64,000 bases of DNA from Bog-756 sp963812525 (GCA_963812525.1 CAWEVL010000009.1:186001-250000), one strand, 5' to 3'; numbered from the stretch's first letter, positions 9,450 through 19,508 are shown. A program made the numbers and translations. Notes: generated by a model from the sequence alone, not told the origin.

Positions 9450-9702
9450 GATGTACCCCCCGGTCCGGATCCCGGCCCCACGCCGGACGATCAGTTAAAC
9501 CTACCGCCCGGTGGCGGCGCTCGCCCACGGCGGACTGCATCCCGCCCCCGTGTGTTCGGGGCCGGCATGGTCAATCGATCCACATCCGGTACACCCCTTC
9601 GTCATCCGCCGGCCGGGTCTCGCCCCTCATCCGACCTCGTCCCCTTGGTTCAGGATCCCCCGTCGTCCTGGGTAGAGTGCACCCCTGGGGAGGTGAGCGC
9701 CG
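9450..9702. promoter_or_regulatory. divergent intergenic region between lipase and VOC gene
   Basis: This 253-bp non-coding stretch lies between two divergently transcribed genes. A TAGAGT hexamer at 9673-9678 fits an actinobacterial -10 for the rightward VOC gene, followed by GGGGAGG as ribosome binding site and the ATG at 9703. No convincing -35 is visible. Confidence 0.45.
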
Positions 9703-10218
9703 ATGACCGACCACGGCAGCAGCGTCGACCGGAGCGAGGAGTGGGCGGCCCTGAAGGAGCGGCATCTGCGACCACTCGGCCAGCGCCCCACCTCCTCGGC
9801 CCGGGGCCTCCACCACTTCGCCCTGCTCAGCAGCGACGTGGAGCGGACGATCGCCTTCTACCAGGACCTGTTGGAGTTCCCCCTGGCCGAGCTGTTCGAG
9901 AACCGGGACTACCGGGGCTCCACCCACTTCTTCTTCGACGTGGGCCACGGCAACTACCTGGCCTACTTCGACTTCCCCGGCCTCGACCTCGGCCCCTACG
10001 GCGAGGTGCTCGGGGGGCTCCACCACATCGCCATCTCGGTGACCCCCGAGCAGTGGGACCGTCTGGTGGCCAAGGTGCAGGCGGCCGGCATCGAGACCCA
10101 CATCGTCAACGGCACCTCGGTGTACTTCCCCGGGCCCGACGGGGAGCGCCTGGAGCTGCTCTCCTACCCGCTCAACGACATGTACGGGACCATCGTCGGC
10201 GACGTGGACTCACCCTGA
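9703..10218 (+). CDS. VOC family protein (catechol dioxygenase-like)
   Basis: This 171-aa protein has metal ligands in the expected places: His in LHHFALLSS (near residue 36), His in LHHIAISV (near 107) and Glu in ERLELLSYPLND near the C-terminus. It has the length of a single-domain extradiol dioxygenase-like or glyoxalase-like enzyme. A GGGGAGG ribosome binding site lies about 9 nt before the ATG. The gene is monocistronic: a strong hairpin follows the stop codon. Substrate unknown. Confidence 0.82.
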   Translation: MTDHGSSVDRSEEWAALKERHLRPLGQRPTSSARGLHHFALLSSDVERTIAFYQDLLEFPLAELFENRDYRGSTHFFFDVGHGNYLAYFDFPGLDLGPYGEVLGGLHHIAISVTPEQWDRLVAKVQAAGIETHIVNGTSVYFPGPDGERLELLSYPLNDMYGTIVGDVDSP

Positions 10219-10227
10219 CCCTGGCTC

Positions 10228-10251
10228 CCGGCCCGGTGACGACCGGGCCGG
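10228..10251 (+). terminator. terminator-like hairpin after VOC gene
   Basis: A perfect 10-bp inverted repeat, CCGGCCCGGT and ACCGGGCCGG, is separated by a 4-nt GACG loop and begins 10 nt after the stop codon. There is no T tract, as is common in high-GC actinobacteria. Confidence 0.6.
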
Positions 10252-10361
10252 CGAACCCGGTGGTCGTCGGGACCGGGAGGATGCGGTGTCTGCGACAGGG
10301 CGTCAGGAGCGAGCCGTTGGTCCGCACCGAACCACCGTCCGTCGGCCGCCCTCGGTTCCGC

Positions 10362-11843
10362 TCAGCCCGCCGCCCCGCCTGTCGGGGGTGGGGTGAAACC
10401 GGGCCCGGCTGCCTCGTCCATCAGCCCGGCCATCCGCAGTAGGCGCCGGTCGGAGAGGAACGGTCCGATGACCTGTATCCCGACCGGCAGGCCGTCCGGG
10501 GTGGGACCGGTGGGCAGCGTGACCACGGGGAGCAGCACCGATCCGACGGCACCGCACCAGGCCATGGCGACCAGGTGCGTCACCGGTGTGCCGTCCACGT
10601 CCAGGACCCGCTCGGTGATCGGCCGGTCCACGTCGTGGGGGAACGCGGCGGTGGGCATCACCGGGGCCAGCACCACGTCGTACTGCTCGAAGCAGGCGGC
10701 CCAGGCCGCCCGTTGACGCTGACGCAGGCCGTTGGCCCGGGCCCACGTCCGGTAGCGACCGGCCAGGGACCGACCGGCGACCAGCGTCGGGTCGTCGCCG
10801 GGGACGGCGTCCAGCTCGGCGAAGGACGCGTACACTTCGTCGGGCAGGCCCATCCCGACGATCGGGAGCACCAGCTCCTGCCACGAGCGGAGCCCGTCGG
10901 CCAGGGGGACGGGGAGTGACAGCTGGTCCACGCAGGCCCCGGCCCCGGCCAGCCGGTCGGCGAACCCGTCCAGGTTGGCCCGCACGTCGCCGGCCAGGGG
11001 CAGGACATCGGCGCCCTCGTGGAAGACGGTGGCCACCCGTAGGCGGCCCACGTCGGCGAGGGCCGGTCCCGCGTCGAGCCGCAGGTGCCAGCCGGCGGCG
11101 TCCTCGGGGAGCGGTCCGGCCACGACGTCGAGGGCCAGGGCAAGGTCCTCGAGGCTTCGGGCCAGCGGCCCGTTGCAGTTGACGTCGGCCTCCACCAGGG
11201 TGCCCGGCGGGCCGGGGATGTGGCCGCGGCCCGGCACCACCCCCCACGACGGCTTCAGTCCGTAGACCCCGTTGTAGTGGGCCGGATTGCGGATGGAACC
11301 GCCGATGTCGCTGCCCAGCTCCAGCGGGGTGAGGCCGGCGGCCACCGCGGCGGCGGCCCCGCCCGACGAGCCGCCCGCGGTGCGGGAGGGGTCCCAAGGA
11401 TTGTTGGTCACGCCGTAGACGTCGTTGAACGTCTGGAAGTCACCGGCGTACAGCGGAGTGTTGGACTTGCCGAAGATGACCGCGCCGGCGGCCCGCAGCC
11501 GGCCCACGGCCAGGGCATCGGTCTCGGGCACGTAGGACCGCAGCTCGGGGGCGCCCGAGGTGGTGACCAGACCCGCCGTCTCCCAGACGTCCTTGACCGT
11601 CATGGGGAGCCCGTGGAGCGGACCGGTCACCCCGCCCGAGGCGGTGGTGGCGTCGGCGGCCTCAGCCGTGGCCCGGGCCCGGTCGAGATCGAGGGCCACG
11701 ATGGCGTTGAGGGCGGGGTTGTGCCGCGCCACCCGGGCGAGGAGGTGTTCCAGCAGCTCGCGGCTGGAGACCGCACGGTCGGCGATGGCCCGGGTCAGCT
11801 CGCTGGCCGTGGCATGGTCGAGGTCCATGGTCGGCGAACTCAC
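10362..11843 (-). CDS. amidase (amidase signature family)
   Basis: This protein of about 493 aa has the complete Ser-cisSer-Lys triad of the amidase signature family. The catalytic Lys is in GLPMTVKDVWE (near residue 80), the nucleophile region is GGSSGGAAAAVAAG, and the second Ser is in GSDIGGSIRNPAHYNGVYGLKPS. It hydrolyses amide bonds; specificity is not deducible. The start is GTG at 11843, whose GTGA overlaps the stop of the upstream CoA ligase (4 bp), indicating translational coupling. An alternative ATG is at 11828. It is the last gene of the aldehyde dehydrogenase / CoA ligase / amidase unit. Confidence 0.87.
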   Translation of the reverse strand: MSSPTMDLDHATASELTRAIADRAVSSRELLEHLLARVARHNPALNAIVALDLDRARATAEAADATTASGGVTGPLHGLPMTVKDVWETAGLVTTSGAPELRSYVPETDALAVGRLRAAGAVIFGKSNTPLYAGDFQTFNDVYGVTNNPWDPSRTAGGSSGGAAAAVAAGLTPLELGSDIGGSIRNPAHYNGVYGLKPSWGVVPGRGHIPGPPGTLVEADVNCNGPLARSLEDLALALDVVAGPLPEDAAGWHLRLDAGPALADVGRLRVATVFHEGADVLPLAGDVRANLDGFADRLAGAGACVDQLSLPVPLADGLRSWQELVLPIVGMGLPDEVYASFAELDAVPGDDPTLVAGRSLAGRYRTWARANGLRQRQRAAWAACFEQYDVVLAPVMPTAAFPHDVDRPITERVLDVDGTPVTHLVAMAWCGAVGSVLLPVVTLPTGPTPDGLPVGIQVIGPFLSDRRLLRMAGLMDEAAGPGFTPPPTGGAAG

Positions 11844-13535
11844 TGCTCGGTGCCGTTCCCGAAGTACCGCTCCCGCAACTCCCGCTTCAGGATCTTGCCC
11901 GAGGGGTTCCGGGGTAGGCGCCCGTCGGTGAAGGCGACCCGGCTGGGGATCTTGAACGGCGCCAGCCGCTCGGCCAGGAAGTCCCTGAGCTGGACGTCGG
12001 TGAGGTCGGCGCCGTCCTTGCCCTGGACGACGCACGCCACCTCCTCGCCCAGCCGCTCATGGGGGACCCCGAAGACCGCGGCCTCGTAGACGCCCGGGTG
12101 CTCGTAGATGGCGCTCTCCACCTCGGCGCAGTAGACGTTCTCCCCGGCCCGCAGCACCATGTCCTTGGCCCGGTCCTCGACGTAGAGGAACCCCTCGTCG
12201 TCGATCCGGCCGAGGTCCCCCGAGGCGAGCCACCCGTCCACGATGGCGTCGGCGGTGGCCTCCGGCTTGTTCCAGTAGCCCCGGATGAGATTGGGCCCCT
12301 TCATCCAGATCTGGCCGCGCCCGCCCACCGGAACCGGCCGGCCGCCCTCGTCGCGGATCTCCACGTCCATGATGGTGGTCCGCGCCCGGCCGGTCGAGGC
12401 CGGGTGGGCCACGTAGTCGTCGCCGCTGTTGCCCGGACCGAAGGCGTTGGTCTCGGTCATGCCGTACCCGATGTTGGGGCGGCCGCGCCGGAACCCCTGC
12501 TCCACCCGGTCGACCAGGGTGGTCGGGGCCGGAGCACCCCCACCACCCACGGTGATGAGCGAGGAGGTGTCGTACTTCTCGAACGCCGGACTCTCCAGCA
12601 GGTCCCAGCTCTGGGTGGGCACTCCGACAAAGGCGGTCACCCGCTCGGCCTCGATGAGGCGCAGCGCGGTCTCGGGGTCCCAGCGGTGCATCATGACCAG
12701 TTTGAACTTCATGCCGAAGCAGGAGAGCATCACCGGAACGCACCCGGTGACGTGGAACAGCGGGACGATGAGGATGAAGGACGGGGCGAACCCACCCCCG
12801 CGGAGCGGGTCGTTGCCCTTCCGGGCCGTCTGGATGGTGGTGCCCGCCCAGAAGGCCATCAGGGCCTGGGTCACGGCCCGGTGGGTCGACACCGCGCCTT
12901 TGGGGAAGCCGGTGGTACCCGAGGTGTAGAGGATGGTGGCGTCGTCCTCCGGCCCCACCTCGACGACCGGCATGGGGTCGCCCAGCGTGACCACGTCGTC
13001 GTAGTGCGCCACCCCGGTGGCCAGGGGCTCGATCCGGTCGGCCCGGGCCACCAGGATGGGGACACCCCGGTCCTGGGCCGGCTGGTGGACCCGCTCGGCT
13101 CGGGCCGGATCGGTGATCAGCAGCGAGACCCCGGAGTCGCCGATGGCGTACTCCAGCTCGCTCTCGGTCCACCAGGCGTTGAAGGAGACCGACACCGCCC
13201 CGACCGAGACGATGGCGGCGAAGGAGACGATCCACTCGGGGAGGTTGCGCATGGCGATGCCCACCCGGTCGCCCCTGGTGATGCCGAACTCGTGGACCAG
13301 GGCGTGGGCCAGCGCGTCGACATGGCGCATGGTGTCGTCGAAGGACCAGCGCTCGTCCTCGTAGACCAGGAACGTCGACTGCACGCCCCGGGCCCCGGCG
13401 AAGAGCTGGCCGAGGGTCTGGGGGGCGTTGGCGAACAGGCGGTAGGGGAGCCCGTCGACGGTCTCGGTCGACCAGCTCGAAGAGCTGGCCGGGCCCGGTG
13501 ACCTTGGCGTAGGCCTCCTCGTACTCCAGCGACAT
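11840..13535 (-). CDS. acyl-CoA synthetase (AMP-binding), frameshifted near the N-terminus
   Basis: The adenylation core is intact: P-loop-like ILYTSGTTGFPKGAV, the YGMTETNAFG segment, the SGDLGRIDDEGFLYVEDRAKDM hinge, and catalytic Lys in PRNPSGKILKREL. The AMP-forming ligase activates a carboxylic acid to its CoA thioester. The frame that encodes the core has no ATG upstream of a GTG at 13384. A different frame carries an ATG at 13535 followed by a family-like N-terminus of about 20 residues, and the two join only if one base is gained or lost around 13467-13480. That spot holds a palindrome (CCAGCTC GAA GAGCTGG). Without the join the protein would be a 514-aa N-truncated form starting at GTG 13384. 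Its stop overlaps the amidase start. Confidence 0.8.
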
Positions 13536-13713
13536 CGACGCCTCCCCCACGTCCACGGCTTCCGGCCCGACTCCCCGGTGGGCCAATCCCGGACGGTCCG
13601 TGGTGATCGGCGATCTTAGGCCCGGCGGCGGGGGGACGGGTGGTGATCCGTGGCCCGGGTCGCCCTGCCCGGCCGGGCGGCTGGAACAGCTCCGCTCGGC
13701 TCGGCCGACCCGC

Positions 13714-15100
13714 TCAGGCGCCGGGGGCCCCCACCCAGACCGACGTCAGGTTGCAGAACTCCCGGATCCCGTGGGCGGAGAGCTCGCGTCCGTAGCCCGA
13801 GGCCTTGATGCCGCCGAACGGCAGCTCGGGGAAGGAGGTCACGTTGCCGTTGATGAACACCATGCCGGCGTCGAGCTCGGTCACCAGGCGCTCCCGCTCG
13901 TCCGGGTCGCTGGTCCAGGCGTTGGCTCCCAGGCCGAACTCGGTGACATTGGCCAGCGCCACCGCCTCGTCCAGGGACGTCACCTGGTACAGCGTGGCCA
14001 CCGGGGCGAAGGCCTCCTCGGTGTGGATCCGCATGGCCGGGGTGATGCCGGCCAGCACGGTGGGCGGGTAGAACCACCCGGGTCCGTCGGGGACCACTCC
14101 ACCGGTCAAGACCTCGGCCCCCCGGGCCACGGCATCCTCCACGAGCGCCACGATGTCGTCCCGCTGCTGCTCGGTGGCCAGTGGTCCGATGTCGGTGCCG
14201 GCGTCCATGGGGTCGCCCACCACCCGCGACGCCATCCGTTCGACGAACCGGCGCCCGAACTCGGGGGCCACCTCGTCGTGCACGATGAAGCGCTTGGCCG
14301 CGATGCATGACTGACCGTTGTTGAGGCACCGGGCGGTGGTGGCCACCTCCGCCGCCCGGTCCAGGTCGGCGGAGGGCAGGACGAGAAAGGGGTCGCTGCC
14401 CCCCAGCTCCAGTACCGACTTCTTGATGACCTCGCCGGCCACCGCGGCCACCGCCGAGCCGGCCGGGCCGGACCCGGTGAGGGTGACGGCCACCACCCGG
14501 TCGTCGCGGAGGACCGCTTCGACCTTCGAGCGAGCCGATGAGCAGCGTCTGGAACGCCCCCTCGGGGAACCCGGCCCGGGCGAACAACTCGTGGAGGTAG
14601 AGGGCGGTCTGGGGGACATTGGAGGCGTGCTTCAGCAGGCCCACGTTGCCGGCCATCAGGGCCGGCGCCGCGAAGCGCATGACCTGCCAGAGGGGGAAGT
14701 TCCAGGGCATGACGGCCAGGACCGGCCCGAGCGGTCGGTAGCGGGCGTAGGCGGCGGTGGCCCCGACGGCTCCGGCGTCGGCCGCCTCGTCCACCAGGAA
14801 CCCCTCGGCGTGTTCGGCGAAGTACCGGCAGGCCTTGGCGCACTTCTGCACCTCCTGGCGGGCGGCGGCCACCGTCTTGCCCATCTCGGTGGTCATCATC
14901 TCGGCCACGATGTCGACGTCGGAGTCCAAGAGGTCGGCCGCGGCGACCATCCACCCCGAGCGCTGGGTGAAGGTGGAGCTCCGGTAGGTCCGGAACGTGG
15001 CCGCCGCACGGGCCAGGGTCTGGTCGACCTCGGCGTCGGTCAGCTCGGAGAAGGTCTTCACGGTTTGGCCGGTGGCCGGGTTGATGGTGGCGATCGCCAT
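13714..15100 (-). CDS. NAD(P)-dependent aldehyde dehydrogenase (succinate-semialdehyde type), frameshifted
   Basis: The two halves of an aldehyde dehydrogenase lie in different frames. The N-terminal part (ATG 15100, GAGGTG ribosome binding site) has MPWNFPLWQVMRFAAPALMAGN, the cofactor region. The C-terminal part has TLTGSGPAGSAVA, the catalytic Glu in LELGGSDPF, the catalytic Cys in NNGQSCIAAKRF and GGIKASGYGREL. The frames switch around 14530-14540, where one extra base separates the LLIGS segment from KVEAVL. The family oxidises semialdehydes to acids. It is the first gene of a unit with the acyl-CoA ligase and amidase, so aldehyde to acid to acyl-CoA is a sensible sequence of steps. It is either decayed or affected by sequence error. 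Confidence 0.82.
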
Positions 15101-15112
15101 GGTGCACCTCAC

Positions 15113-15343
15113 TGGTCGTGTCGACCCAACCCTCTACCCAAACCCACCGTCCGGGCAACCGCCTCGGTCTCCCGGTGCCCGGTCGGGCGCCGTCGGAACC
15201 GGGGGTTCCGGGTTCGGCCGGTCCGAGGTGCACCGAACCGGGAGGTCCTTGGGTAGGGTCGACCCTGCACACCGGTCGAGACGGGAATCCGTGACGAGTG
15301 ACGAAGCCGCTGTCGTTCCCCGGATTCTGAGAGGAGAGCCCAG
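15113..15343. promoter_or_regulatory. divergent promoter region, aldehyde dehydrogenase / DinB protein
   Basis: This 231-bp gap lies between divergent genes. TTGGGTAG-type sequences occur in both orientations: TAGGGT at 15254-15259 facing right, and a TAGAGG on the minus strand near 15137. They resemble actinobacterial -10 boxes next to GGGTCGAC-like palindromic sequence. No regulator site can be named. Confidence 0.35.
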
Positions 15344-15844
15344 ATGACCAGCATCGACCTCCTGGTGGACGCCTTCGAGCGGATACGCGACGCGGTGCAC
15401 CCGGCCGTCAACGGACTCTCGTCCGACGAGCTGGCCTACCGGCCCGGCGGCGACTCCAACTCCATCGCCTGGCTGGTCTGGCACCTGACCCGCATCCAGG
15501 ACGACCACGTGGCCGGGGTCGACGACGGACAGCAGGTGTGGGTGACCAGGGGGTGGGCCGATCGGTTCGCCCTGCCCCTCGACGCCTCCGACACCGGGTA
15601 CGGCCACGACGCCGACACGGTGGGGCTCGTCACCGCCGAGGCCCCGTTGCTGCTGGGCTACTTCGAGGAGGTCCACGAGAAGACCCGGACCTTCGTGGGC
15701 TCCCTGTCCGAGCCGCGGCTCGACGAGGTGGTGGACGCCCGGTGGGACCCGCCGGTGACCCTGCAGGTCCGGCTGGTCAGCGTGATCGCCGACGACCTGC
15801 AGCACGTGGGCCAGGCCGCCTACGTGCGCGGCATCCTGCCCTGA
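15344..15844 (+). CDS. DinB family protein (DUF664, mycothiol transferase-like)
   Basis: This 166-aa four-helix-bundle protein has DinB-type metal histidines: WHLTRIQDDH near residues 45-55 and DDLQHVGQAAYVRG near the C-terminus. Members in actinobacteria are mycothiol- or bacillithiol-dependent transferases or isomerases. GAGAGGAG lies just upstream of the ATG. It is convergent with the TetR gene, whose open frame runs antisense through it. Confidence 0.8.
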   Translation: MTSIDLLVDAFERIRDAVHPAVNGLSSDELAYRPGGDSNSIAWLVWHLTRIQDDHVAGVDDGQQVWVTRGWADRFALPLDASDTGYGHDADTVGLVTAEAPLLLGYFEEVHEKTRTFVGSLSEPRLDEVVDARWDPPVTLQVRLVSVIADDLQHVGQAAYVRGILP

Positions 15845-15854
15845 CCGGAGCTGG

Positions 15855-16492
15855 TCACCGGCGGTCCTGCGACGGGACACGCCCATGCCGGTCCAGATGG
15901 CGTCGACGGCCCGCTCGGCCCACCCGGGGCTGCTGGTGTGCCCGGCCACCCGCCGGGCGAACACCGAGCCGACCAGCATCTGGAGGGCCAGGTCGAGGTC
16001 GGCGGCCTCCGCCAGCTGGCCCAGTTCGCGGGCCCGGACCAACAGCGATCGGGCGTAGGCCATCCGGGGCTCCACCACCCGGTGGCGGTGGAGGTCGAGG
16101 GCCCACGGGTCCTCGCGCATGCCGATCAGGGTGCCCACGACCTCGAGGCATCCTTCGGCGAACCGCTGGTCGAAGTCGCTCAGGTAGGTCACCAGGTCGC
16201 CGCGGGGGTCGTCGGAGGGCCCGGGAACGAGATGGGAGGTGCTGTTGCCGGCGATGGCCGCGGTGATCAGGTCTGCCTTGTCCCGGTAGCGCCGGTAGAT
16301 GGTGGTGCGGGCCACACCGGCCTCGCCGGCCACGCTCTCCATGGACACCTTGGCGTAGCCGAGCTCCCGGAGCTGCCGGAGGGCGGCATCGGTGATGGCG
16401 GTACTGGCCCGCTGGTCCCGGGGACGCCCCCGCCCCGGCGAGCCGGTCCGCTCATCGGTCCCGGCGCTGACCGGGTCGGTGGTGGCGGTCAC
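15855..16492 (-). CDS. TetR/AcrR family transcriptional regulator
   Basis: The GTG start at 16492 overlaps the stop of the MFS gene by 4 bp (GTGA). After a short linker the N-terminal helix-turn-helix is clear: ITDAALRQLRELGYAKVSME, then VAGEAGVARTTIYRRYRDKADL. A helical ligand-binding domain of about 140 residues follows. The domain ends near 15860, but the literal frame has no stop until 15134, running antisense through the DinB gene. A TGA one frame away at 15855-15857 marks the probable real end, which implies a small indel at the 3' end. It likely represses the MFS exporter through the palindrome at 18153-18169. Confidence 0.8.
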
Positions 16493-18072
16493 ACCGACGC
16501 CACCTCGACGGCGGCCTCGGGGGCCGGGGGGCCGGTGGGGGCCAGGCTGGGCACGAAGTCCCGCTGCCGGACCAGGGCGTAGGCCCCGATGGAGCCGACC
16601 AGGGCGATCACCGCCCCGATGAGCATGATCGAGTTGAGGGTGGTCGAGAATCCGGACCGGTAGGCGCCGAGGAGCGCCGAGCGCGCCGCCTCCGAGGGGA
16701 TGGCGGCGGCCGCCCGGTGGACGGCTCCACCGAGGATGGCGCTCTGGACGGCCGGCCCGCCGTGGGCCAGCACCTCCTGTCCGGCCGGGGTGGCCCGGAG
16801 GGCGCTCAACGTGTGGCTCTGCAGCTGGGATTGGAAGATCGAACCCAGCCCGGCGATGCCGGTGGCGATCCCCACCTGCCGGAAGGTGCTGTTGGCCCCG
16901 GAGGCCATGCCGCTGCGCTCGGGCGGCACCACCGAGATGGCCGAGGAGGCCAACACCGGGTTGACCGTGCCGATGCCGATGCCGGCCACGATGAAACCGG
17001 GCAGCAGCACGGTCCAGCTGGAGTCGGCCTTGGTGGTGGCCATGAGGGCGCAGCCTGCGGCGATGAGCAGGAGGCCGGTCCCGAGCAGGTACCGCGAGTG
17101 GATCCGGACGGTGAGCTTGCCGGCGATGGGGGCCACGATGAAGGCCAGGATGGTCAGCGGGAGGAAGCGGACCCCGGCGGCCAGCGGTCCGTAGCCCAGG
17201 TCGTCCTGGATGTAGAGGGTCAGGTAGAGGAACAGGGCGAAGATCGACGCCGAGAGGGTGAAGGCGGTGAGGGACACGCCGCACATGGCCGGACGCTTGA
17301 AGAGGGTCAGGTCCAGCATGGGGTCGCGCTGCCGCCACTCGGCCACCAGGAAGACGGTCAACAGGACCGCCGCCCCGACCAGCAGACCGACGATCAGCGT
17401 GCTGGACCACCCGTCGTCGTTCCCCCGGATGAGGGCGAACACCAGCATGAACAGGGCGCTGGAGAACGAGACGAACCCGATCCAGTCGACCCGTCGGTGG
17501 TTGGTATCCCTGGACTCCTGGATCTTGGCCAGGGTGATGGCGATGGCCAGCACCCCGATGGGAACGTTGACGAAGAAGATCCATCGCCATCCGATCCCAC
17601 TGGTGATGGCCCCGCCGACCAGTGGGCCGACGGCCACCGCACCCCCGAGCACGGCACCGTAGATCCCGAAGGCCGTCCCCCGCTCCTTGCCGGTGAAGGC
17701 CGCGGCGATCAGGGCCAGGGAGGTGGCGAACATGATGGCTCCGCCCACCCCCTGAGCGGCGCGGGACAGGTTGAGCATCAACGATGTGGTGGACAGCCCA
17801 CAGGTCAGTGAGGCCGCCGAGAAGACCCCCAGGCCGACGGCGAACACCTCGCGACGACCGAACATGTCCCCGACCACCCCGGCGGTCAGGAGGAAGGCGG
17901 CCAGGGTGAGGGAGTAGGCGTCCACCACCCATTGGATGTCGCTGAACGACGAGTGCAGCGACTGTTGGATGTCGGGCAGGGCCACGTTGACCACGGTGAT
18001 GTCCAAGAGGAGCATGAAGGTGGCGGTGCAGACCGCGATCAGGGTCCACCACTTGCGATCGAGCACGGGCAT
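16489..18072 (-). CDS. MFS transporter, DHA2 family (EmrB/QacA type)
   Basis: This 527-aa protein has about 14 hydrophobic segments. Motif D1, LLLDITVVNVALPDI, is in the first helix, motif A, VGDMFGRREVF, follows helix 2, and the motif C-like GPLVGGAITSGIGWRWIFFVN region is in helix 5. This is the DHA2 drug:H+ antiporter layout, so export of toxic or hydrophobic compounds is expected. An AGGAGGT ribosome binding site precedes the ATG. The TetR gene is cotranscribed downstream with a 4-bp overlap, the reverse of the usual divergent arrangement. Confidence 0.9.
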   Translation of the reverse strand: MPVLDRKWWTLIAVCTATFMLLLDITVVNVALPDIQQSLHSSFSDIQWVVDAYSLTLAAFLLTAGVVGDMFGRREVFAVGLGVFSAASLTCGLSTTSLMLNLSRAAQGVGGAIMFATSLALIAAAFTGKERGTAFGIYGAVLGGAVAVGPLVGGAITSGIGWRWIFFVNVPIGVLAIAITLAKIQESRDTNHRRVDWIGFVSFSSALFMLVFALIRGNDDGWSSTLIVGLLVGAAVLLTVFLVAEWRQRDPMLDLTLFKRPAMCGVSLTAFTLSASIFALFLYLTLYIQDDLGYGPLAAGVRFLPLTILAFIVAPIAGKLTVRIHSRYLLGTGLLLIAAGCALMATTKADSSWTVLLPGFIVAGIGIGTVNPVLASSAISVVPPERSGMASGANSTFRQVGIATGIAGLGSIFQSQLQSHTLSALRATPAGQEVLAHGGPAVQSAILGGAVHRAAAAIPSEAARSALLGAYRSGFSTTLNSIMLIGAVIALVGSIGAYALVRQRDFVPSLAPTGPPAPEAAVEVASV

Positions 18073-18416
18073 GGTGCGTGACCTCCTGTCGGGGGGGTGT
18101 GCGGCCGGGGTTGCGGCCCGACCGGGGCCGGAACCCTTACGATCCGATACGTGTTGTATTTAATACTACGGCGTGGGGGTGGGGCAACTGTCCAGGTGGG
18201 AGAGGGAGCAGCCGGCCGGGCCCGCCCGGCAGCCGGACGGCGGTCGGGGCCAACGGCGACCTCCTGATCCGGGGCGGGCCGGGCATCGACGTCCGGCGGC
18301 CACGGGGCCGAGGTCGGTCAGCCGTGGCAGGCCCGGGACGGGCACGAAACGCGCCATGCCCCCAGGGTAGCGACGGACCGTCCGGCGGCCGCCGGCGACC
18401 GCGTCTCGGTCGGCGA
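18073..18416. promoter_or_regulatory. intergenic leader upstream of MFS-TetR
   Basis: This 344-bp stretch has no credible gene. It contains an AT-rich island at about 18148-18170, conspicuous in this GC-rich DNA, which holds the operator listed separately. The remaining part (18171-18416) shows nothing recognisable. Confidence 0.5.
18153..18169. promoter_or_regulatory. probable TetR operator
   Basis: GTTGTATTTAATACTAC is a 17-bp palindrome that is perfect except for one mismatched pair (positions 3 and 15) around a central base. It lies about 80 bp upstream of the MFS ATG. Its length, symmetry and ATAC/GTAT half-site core are typical of TetR-family operators. The cotranscribed TetR protein is the obvious candidate ligand. 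Confidence 0.6.
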
Positions 18417-19508
18417 CTACTCGAGGGAGGCGGGATCGACCCCGATGCCTCCGCCCTCGCTGCTGGCGTAGACGGCCAGGGCGAAGCGCAGTACCGACAC
18501 TGCCTCCTCGCCGCTCCACTGCATCGGCCCCTCGCCGGTGTGGAGCCAGCGCAGCCAGTGCCGGCCCGAGTCCCGGAAACTACTGGCCCAGTCGTCGTCG
18601 AGGGCGTGGTACGACCGCATCTGGCCGTCGGTGTAGACCTCGAGGCTGGGCTGTTGGATGCCCCGGCCGGTGCACCGGTTGACCCGGGCGTAGCCCTTGC
18701 GGCCGGTGACCTCCCACCGCTCATCGTTGGTGTAGTAGTCCGACCGCAGGTACATGTCGGTAGCCAGTGTGATGTCCCACACCCCCCGCACCCCGTTCTC
18801 GTGCTCCCAGATGAGGGTGGCCGGGGCGTCGATCTCGATCCCCTCCACCACCTCGGTGCCGCCCACCCAGGCCCGCACCTCGGCGACCGGTCCGAACAGC
18901 CACAGGGCGGTGGCCAGCTTGTGCCAGCCGTCATCGAAGACCAGGATGCCGCGTCCCTGGCGCATCTGCATGAACTGCCACTCGTAGCTGCTGCCCGGGA
19001 CCTCCCACCCGCCGAGGCCGCTGGCCACCATCTTCATGTGGTAGCCGCTCACCGGGCCGATCGCACCGGAGCCGACCACCTCCTTCAGCCGAACCAGCGG
19101 TTCGTAGAAGATGTAGTTCTCCATGACCCGCAGCTGGCGGTCGTTGGTCCCGGCCGCCTCCAGCATCCGGGCGGCGTCGGCGAGGTCGTTGCACATCGGC
19201 TTCTGGAGGTTGACGTGCCAGCCGTGACCCAACAGCTCGATGACCCCGTCCACGTGGAGCGGGACGGGCAGCAGGGCTTCCACGGCATCGACCTCGAGGC
19301 CGCTGGCGGCCAGCTCGGCCACCGAGGCGAAGGTCCGGGCGTCCGGCCAGTCGAGCTGCCGCTCCGCCCGACGGTCCTCACTCGGGTCGACCAGGGCCAC
19401 CACCTCGACATCGGGATTGTCCACATAGGCCCGCATGTTGAGGTCGTAGATGCGCCCCAGGCCGACGAAGGCGGCACGGACCGGACGGTCGTAGGGAACA
19501 AACGTCAT
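18417..19508 (-). CDS. Gfo/Idh/MocA family oxidoreductase
   Basis: This 363-aa protein has an N-terminal Rossmann domain with AAFVGLGRIYDLNMRAY, VVALVDPSEDR and the family EKP-type loop, here LQKPMCND (normally EKP). The C-terminal half is the substrate domain with AGATLIWEHENGVRG-like strands. Family members oxidise or reduce sugars, inositols or related carbonyls with NAD(P). The LQKP replacement of EKP keeps the catalytic Lys. Substrate unknown. AGGAG lies 11 nt upstream of the ATG. Confidence 0.82.
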   Translation of the reverse strand: MTFVPYDRPVRAAFVGLGRIYDLNMRAYVDNPDVEVVALVDPSEDRRAERQLDWPDARTFASVAELAASGLEVDAVEALLPVPLHVDGVIELLGHGWHVNLQKPMCNDLADAARMLEAAGTNDRQLRVMENYIFYEPLVRLKEVVGSGAIGPVSGYHMKMVASGLGGWEVPGSSYEWQFMQMRQGRGILVFDDGWHKLATALWLFGPVAEVRAWVGGTEVVEGIEIDAPATLIWEHENGVRGVWDITLATDMYLRSDYYTNDERWEVTGRKGYARVNRCTGRGIQQPSLEVYTDGQMRSYHALDDDWASSFRDSGRHWLRWLHTGEGPMQWSGEEAVSVLRFALAVYASSEGGGIGVDPASLE

